A DNA stretch of 6,622 nucleotides from an uncultured Paracoccus sp. (GTDB lineage: Bacteria; Pseudomonadota; Alphaproteobacteria; Rhodobacterales; Rhodobacteraceae), in NCBI RefSeq assembly GCF_946221145.1, contig NZ_CAMIOH010000175.1, forward strand, positions 1 through 6,622. Reading direction: 5' to 3'. Positions within the stretch are counted from its first letter, which is position 1. Each line of letters opens with the position of its first letter. A program made the position numbers and the translations under genes. This document shows, piece by piece, positions 5,713 through 6,622 of the stretch. The notes beneath the pieces were generated by a model. The model did not search any database. It was not told the DNA's origin and was given only the letters and a program-made list of their open reading frames with translations.

Positions 5713-6622
5713 CGCGCTGCGCTTGCCGCGCGGGCCTGCGGGATGCGGTTCAGCATGGGGTTGAAGATCGCGTCGATCATCTGCCGGAACGGGCCGGGAT
5801 CCAGGCCAGCACCCAGCAGCGCCTGATCGGCGGCGGCCAGCAGGGCGCGGCAGCGGCGCAGCGCCTCTTCGGTGCCGAAAACCGCCAGATAGGTTTCCTT
5901 GCCGATGTCCTGGCGGCAGTCCTTGCCCATCGCGGCGCTGTCGGACAGCATGTCGGCCAGATCGTCGGCGATCTGGAAGGCCTGGCCCAGATCCTCGCCA
6001 AAGCGGCGCAGCAGGCTGCGTTCGTCATCGGCCCGACCGCCCATGATCGCGCCCGCCTCGACCGCCGCGCACAGCAGGGCGCCGGTCTTCAGCGCATTGA
6101 TGCGGGTGATGCGATCCAGGGCGCCGTTCGCCTGGTCGGCATCGGAAAAGCCGTTCAGATCCAGTTCCTGGCCCGCCACCAGTCCCTGCCAGCCCATCAC
6201 GCCCGACAGGATCGCCACCAAGGCGCCGCGTTGCCCATCGGCAAGACCCGGCAGGACATTGGCAATGGAAATGGCGTGGTTCAGCAAGCCGATGGCGGTC
6301 AGGATCGCCGTCGCCTCTCCGAACCGGGCATGGGTGGTGGGGCGCCCGCGCCGCAGCATCGCATTGTCCATCGACGGCAGGTCGTCCACGATCAGCGAGG
6401 CCGTGTGCACCATTTCCAATGCGACCGCCATATCCAGGACCGCGCTGTCATCGGCGGCCTTGCCTGCGACAAGATGCAACAGATAGGGACGCAACCGCTT
6501 GCCGCTGCCCATCGCATCGCGCGCGGCCTCGACCAGGCGGGCGGGCGCGGGCGACAGATGCGACAGGTGATGGGCGATCCGCGCGTCAAGCTGACGGACA
6601 AAACCCGCCTGCGGATCGGCAT
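5709..6622 (-). CDS. crtE: Geranylgeranyl diphosphate synthase CrtE (5' end truncated by window)
   Basis: Class I trans-prenyltransferase making geranylgeranyl diphosphate for CrtB. The frame stays open to the right edge: 303 residues are visible and the true start lies beyond the window. An ATG at 6512 is internal, because the 36 residues before it (including ADPQAGFVRQLDARIAHHL) form a normal synthase N-terminus. Numbering from that Met, GKRLRP is at 4-9, the first aspartate-rich motif DDLPSMD is at 43-49 followed by RRGRPTTH, GLVAGQELDL is at 110-119, KTG is at 142-144, and the second motif DDLAD is at 183-187. Ala38, five residues before the first Asp, is small where farnesyl synthases (e.g. 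E. coli IspA) have an aromatic residue; this favours a C20 product. Parts such as FGEDLGQAFQIADDLAD look closer to Pantoea CrtE than to the Paracoccus enzymes I remember. First gene visible in the leftward crtE-crtZ unit. Confidence 0.93.
   Translation of the reverse strand, partial: ADPQAGFVRQLDARIAHHLSHLSPAPARLVEAARDAMGSGKRLRPYLLHLVAGKAADDSAVLDMAVALEMVHTASLIVDDLPSMDNAMLRRGRPTTHARFGEATAILTAIGLLNHAISIANVLPGLADGQRGALVAILSGVMGWQGLVAGQELDLNGFSDADQANGALDRITRINALKTGALLCAAVEAGAIMGGRADDERSLLRRFGEDLGQAFQIADDLADMLSDSAAMGKDCRQDIGKETYLAVFGTEEALRRCRALLAAADQALLGAGLDPGPFRQMIDAIFNPMLNRIPQARAASAAR

Noticed and set aside
6510..6512. ATG as the start of crtE
   Set aside because: It would remove the normal N-terminal helix region; the frame continues with synthase-like sequence to the window edge.

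Overview
This GC-rich window (roughly two-thirds G+C by eye) is almost entirely a carotenoid biosynthesis cluster. It carries six recognisable crt genes plus one membrane protein of the DUF2585/UPF0314 family. The proteins, the base composition and DUF2585 (a family I know from Rhizobiales and Rhodobacterales) point to an alphaproteobacterium. A Paracoccus-like or related Rhodobacterales organism is plausible, but this is inference from remembered sequences and the genus is not settled.

Layout, left to right: crtX (+, 5' end cut off by the window edge), the DUF2585 gene (-), then crtY-crtI-crtB (+), then crtZ and crtE (both -, crtE cut off at its 5' end by the right edge). There is essentially no free DNA. 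crtX and the DUF2585 gene overlap tail to tail by 29 bp. crtY-crtI share ATGA, crtI-crtB share GTGA, and crtE-crtZ share ATGA on the minus strand. crtB and crtZ overlap tail to tail by 69 bp. The only real intergenic gap is about 58 bp between the divergent DUF2585 gene and crtY. No RNA gene, mobile element or CRISPR array was seen.

Together the genes encode a route from farnesyl diphosphate to glycosylated zeaxanthin: CrtE makes geranylgeranyl diphosphate, CrtB phytoene, CrtI lycopene, CrtY beta-carotene, CrtZ zeaxanthin, and CrtX adds glucose to the ring hydroxyls. No ketolase (crtW) or isopentenyl diphosphate isomerase (idi) gene is visible here. The order crtX-Y-I-B with a convergent crtZ recalls the Pantoea/Erwinia clusters, although crtE here sits upstream of crtZ on the opposite strand instead of heading the main operon.

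The least explained element is the DUF2585 gene, placed antisense between crtX and crtY, genes that are adjacent on one strand in Pantoea. It is the best candidate in the window for an undescribed component; nothing in the sequence proves a role in carotenoid metabolism.
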